A DNA stretch of 15,588 nt from Opitutus sp. GAS368 (GTDB lineage: Bacteria > Verrucomicrobiota > Verrucomicrobiia > Opitutales > Opitutaceae). Positions 13,033-15,588 of this stretch are shown here, piece by piece. The translations under genes were made by a program, and so were the position numbers. The notes under the pieces were generated by a model, which saw only the letters and a program-made list of their open reading frames with translations, made no database searches and had not been told where the DNA came from. Every line of letters begins with the position of its first letter. Position 1 is the stretch's first letter. The stretch is from the NCBI GenBank assembly GCA_945861235.1, contig CAMATV010000027.1:1-15588 (forward strand), written 5' to 3'.

Positions 13033-14025
13033 TCACGGCGTCGGTGCCGCCACCGCCGGGAAAAGGTCGTCGAGCGAATCGCTCTCGGCGCTCACGTCGG
13101 CGAAGAGCCACGACGAGAGGTAGCGCTCGCTGCTTGAAGCGATGATCACGACGATCTGCTTGCCTTTGTTTTCCGGACGCTTGGCCAACTGGATGGCCGC
13201 CCAGACCGCGGCACCGGACGAGATGCCGACGGCGATACCATCCAGCGAATTCACCTGTTTCGATACCGGACCGGAGTCCGCTTCTTTCACGCGGATGACT
13301 TCATCGTAAATCTTGGTGTTCAACACGGCGGGCACAAATCCCGCCCCGATTCCCTGTAATTTGTGCGGGCCGGGGGCGCCACCGGACAGCACCGGCGACG
13401 AATCCGGCTCGACCGCGACGATCTTCACCGCCGGCTTCCGCGCTTTCAGCACTTCGCCGATGCCCGTGATGGTGCCACCGGTGCCGATACCCGACACGAC
13501 CATGTCGACCTTGCCGTCGGTATCGCGCCAAATTTCCTCGGCGGTCGTCCGGCGGTGCACCGCGGGGTTCGCTGGATTGGAGAATTGTTGGAGAATCAGA
13601 CCATGCGGAATTTTGGCTGCGAGCTCCTCAGCCTTCGCAATGGCGCCTTTCATGCCTTTCAGTCCTTCCGTGAGCACCACACGCGCACCGAGGATCTTGA
13701 GCATCTTGCGACGTTCGACGGTCATCGTTTCCGGCATCGTGAGGATCAGCTTAATCCCTTTCGCGGCGGCGACGAATGCAAGTGCGATACCTGTATTGCC
13801 CGAGGTCGGCTCGATGAGGACCGTATCCTTCGTGATCTTACCGGAGCGAAGCCCGTCTTCGATCATCGCTTGGCCGATGCGGTCCTTGATGGACGAAAGC
13901 GGATTAAAAAACTCAAGCTTCAGGAGGATTTCCGCCTGCGCTCCGTGCGCGGCAGCCGTGCGATTGAGACGCACGAGGGGGGTGTTGCCGATCGTTTCAG
14001 TGATGTCGTTGTAGATTTTAGCCAT
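13033..14025 (-). CDS. cysK: Cysteine synthase (O-acetylserine sulfhydrylase), PLP-dependent
   Basis: CysK makes L-cysteine from O-acetyl-L-serine and sulfide in the cytoplasm. The ATG at 14025 starts the conserved MAKIYNDITETIGNTPLVRL and gives 330 aa; an upstream ATG at 14106 would add an unconserved tail. K47 in NPLSSIKDR binds PLP as a Schiff base. The substrate loop PTSGNTG is at 73-79, the phosphate-binding GTGGT at 181-185, and SSGAA at 269-273 holds the Ser near the pyridine nitrogen. QQFSNPANPAVHRRTTAEEIW is also diagnostic. The last 20 or so residues after RYLSSWLF (SAESDSLDDLFPAVAAPTP) form an acidic, Pro/Ala-ending tail not needed for catalysis. Cystathionine beta-synthase-type enzymes are less likely given the length and motifs. 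The leader is CCCCCCTC, the opposite of a Shine-Dalgarno. Confidence 0.94.
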   Translation of the reverse strand: MAKIYNDITETIGNTPLVRLNRTAAAHGAQAEILLKLEFFNPLSSIKDRIGQAMIEDGLRSGKITKDTVLIEPTSGNTGIALAFVAAAKGIKLILTMPETMTVERRKMLKILGARVVLTEGLKGMKGAIAKAEELAAKIPHGLILQQFSNPANPAVHRRTTAEEIWRDTDGKVDMVVSGIGTGGTITGIGEVLKARKPAVKIVAVEPDSSPVLSGGAPGPHKLQGIGAGFVPAVLNTKIYDEVIRVKEADSGPVSKQVNSLDGIAVGISSGAAVWAAIQLAKRPENKGKQIVVIIASSSERYLSSWLFADVSAESDSLDDLFPAVAAPTP

Positions 14026-14148
14026 GAGGGGGGAAATGATTCGCAGCCAATGGAGCAGGTTGCCCGCCGCGATGCGGCTCAAAAACGTGGCATAAATTCC
14101 CGGCACGCGCGAGTGCGCTGATTGGGCGCATGCGTTGCCGCCAACTAA

Positions 14149-14170
14149 TTCCTGCGGGTTACCGCAGGAA
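14149..14170 (-). terminator. Perfect hairpin around the AsmA-like gene's stop codon
   Basis: Read on the minus strand, TTCCTGCGG (14170-14162), loop TAAC and CCGCAGGAA (14157-14149) form a perfect 9-bp stem. The stem's first arm encodes the last three residues (Phe-Leu-Arg) and the stop TAA sits in the loop. Only a weak TTAGTTG follows, so termination may be partial. Confidence 0.6.
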
Positions 14171-15588
14171 GCCGCTGGCCGTATTCAACGTCAGGTTCTT
14201 CCAAAAATCCGACGAATCGGGCTTTTCGACCGTGCCGCCCAGCACGAACGGTGTTGCCATGGGATAATAACCCTTGGCGTCGGTTTTTCCGTCGAGCTGG
14301 CGTGCTTGGTTTAGCCCGTTGGCGAGCTGCCCCTTGGCGGCGAGCTGAAGATTGAGCGCCAACGGGCTGGTCGCAAAAGGTACGCCTGGCTTCGCGTCAA
14401 TGCGACCGGTGCCGGTGAGTCTCATCATGGGCGAGAGCACCTCGATGGACTTCACCACAATCGCGGCGTCGGCACCACGCTCGACCTGCACCCCGATACC
14501 GTCAAAAGGCATATCCTTCAAAAGCTGGGCCAGTTCGGCGGCACTATTGAGACCTGCGGCCAGCTTTTGCTGGCCCAATAACGCGGCTCCAAGGCCAGCC
14601 AGGCCCATCCCTAACGACGCCGTCTCGGATTTTTTGTTCAGCGCCCGCAGAATACCTTTCGATCCCTTGAAATCGAGCTGCCCCTGAATCCGGTCGGCAA
14701 ACTCCGGGAGATTCGCCGCCGTGCCATTGAACTTGCTCGCAATCGTGAAGGTCGTCTCCAGCGCGGGTGGCGCCGATGGATCCGCTTTCCGGAGGAAAGC
14801 GCCGACGTCGAAACCAGGAACCTCCACGGTGCCGACGAGTGCATAAGGACGCGCCAGTTTCGGGTCGAATGAGAGGAGCGTCGAAACCTTGAAGGGATTG
14901 CCGTTCAGTTTTCCGGAAACAGTTTCCACCGCGAGGCGGTCTTCACGGATGGCCAACGCACCGCGCAGATCCCCGAGCGTCGTGGCGGCATCGAGCTTGA
15001 TCGCCTTGATGTTGAGATCCACCCGCCCGGTGAAGCCGGCCCAAACCGGCGCGGTGTCTTTGACCGGACCGGTCAATTTCGGCGCTGGTGCGGCCGGTGC
15101 CGCGACGCTCCGGCGCGGAGCAGGTGCAGGCGTGAGCGCAGCAGACTTCGCGACGGAGGCGGCGGATGATGGCGCCTGGGCACCGAGCGCGGCGAATGCC
15201 TGCATGTCGTCGACGATGAGCTGATCGCCAGTGACGCGGCCTTCGAAGGAAATCGCTCCGGGCTTTACGCCGACTTTTCCGTCGAGCGTGATATCGGATT
15301 TCCGTCCGTCCTTCGTCACGATGAGCGTGTTGCGCACGGTGCCGGAATGGCTGGCGTCGAGCTTGGCATCGATCGCGAGGTCCATGGCGCCAAGCGCGAG
15401 CGAGCCTTCGCGCGCGACGAGATTCTGCGCTGAAATGGAAACTTTTCCCGTCACGCCATCTGCCATCACACCGTCGAATGTCACCTTCACATTTCCGCCC
15501 AGCAGCGGCAAGTGAGCCGCGAGCGCCGGCTGTTTTGCGAGCGCGGCGAAATCGGCGCTGAGCGTGCCCTTACCGGCCGCGCGCAGCG
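14159..15588 (-). CDS. AsmA-like protein, C-terminal part (5' end outside window)
   Basis: The frame is open from the window edge to the TAA at 14161-14159, giving about 475 residues of a longer protein; no start is visible inside the window, and an in-frame TTG at 15511 is just a Leu codon. The C-terminal part has features of AsmA-family proteins, envelope proteins linked to lipid transport or outer-membrane assembly. It shows repeated beta-strand stretches (GAMDLAIDAKLD, ITLDGKVGVKPGAISFEGRV), the block DRIQGQLDFKGSKGILRALN, and the ending YYPMATPFVLGGTVEKPDSSDFWKNL. An Ala/Pro-rich linker (PAPAPRRSVAAPAAPAPK) at about 15150-15075 separates two beta-rich parts. There is no membrane helix in the visible part; AsmA proteins normally have one at the missing N-terminus. 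It lies 133 bases upstream of cysK on the same strand. DUF748-type relatives are an alternative. Confidence 0.75.
   Translation of the reverse strand, partial: LRAAGKGTLSADFAALAKQPALAAHLPLLGGNVKVTFDGVMADGVTGKVSISAQNLVAREGSLALGAMDLAIDAKLDASHSGTVRNTLIVTKDGRKSDITLDGKVGVKPGAISFEGRVTGDQLIVDDMQAFAALGAQAPSSAASVAKSAALTPAPAPRRSVAAPAAPAPKLTGPVKDTAPVWAGFTGRVDLNIKAIKLDAATTLGDLRGALAIREDRLAVETVSGKLNGNPFKVSTLLSFDPKLARPYALVGTVEVPGFDVGAFLRKADPSAPPALETTFTIASKFNGTAANLPEFADRIQGQLDFKGSKGILRALNKKSETASLGMGLAGLGAALLGQQKLAAGLNSAAELAQLLKDMPFDGIGVQVERGADAAIVVKSIEVLSPMMRLTGTGRIDAKPGVPFATSPLALNLQLAAKGQLANGLNQARQLDGKTDAKGYYPMATPFVLGGTVEKPDSSDFWKNLTLNTASGFLR

Overview
The window is GC-rich and gene-dense. It looks like a chromosomal segment from a Verrucomicrobiota bacterium, probably of the Opitutaceae. 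That placement is an inference from the short Bacteroidota/Verrucomicrobiota-type AMP nucleosidase, the SCO variant, the DUF420/CtaG assembly set and start codons that mostly lack Shine-Dalgarno motifs; no 16S rRNA or other marker is present. The core of the window is an almost complete locus for a caa3-type cytochrome c oxidase with its assembly factors.

Layout. (1) 1-756: AMP nucleosidase (+), missing only its extreme N-terminus. (2) 874-2813 (-): a two-gene unit, a SCO copper chaperone carrying an extra CusF-like domain, followed with a 4-nt overlap by a membrane-anchored His-rich protein. (3) 2900-5299 (+), divergent from it: heme A synthase (ctaA), heme O synthase (ctaB, 4-nt overlap) and a DUF420/CtaM-type oxidase assembly protein. 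(4) 5300-6620: an accessory island holding twelve copies of a 24-bp tandem repeat, a pair of identical palindromic operator-like sites, a small helix-turn-helix protein and a small four-cysteine protein. (5) 6750-7262 (-): an azurin-like blue-copper lipoprotein with its own terminator. (6) 7501-12095 (+), divergent from it: coxB (CuA plus cytochrome c), coxA, coxC and coxD, closed by a strong terminator, with ctaG starting four bases beyond its T-tract. (7) 13033-14025 (-): cysteine synthase, and 14159-15588 (-): the C-terminal part of an AsmA-like protein.

How they work together. CtaB and CtaA convert heme B to heme O and then heme A. SCO (CuA site in subunit II), CtaG (CuB site in subunit I) and the DUF420 protein are assembly functions. 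CoxB receives electrons through its fused cytochrome c, and the azurin encoded back-to-back with coxB is a plausible soluble or lipid-anchored electron carrier. The His-rich protein coupled to SCO is probably a further copper-handling factor.

The least explained part is 5340-6318. The 24-bp repeats differ from each other in a codon-like pattern (by hand count 19 third-position, 9 first-position and 4 second-position differences in one minus-strand frame), so they may encode a protein of repeated GVRDACDV-like octapeptides. A perfect 18-bp inverted repeat lies between this reading frame and a helix-turn-helix gene; each arm is itself a near-palindrome and the two arms sit about five helical turns apart. 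This looks like a divergent, autoregulated module of unknown purpose. All assignments come from reading the sequence; no searches were run.
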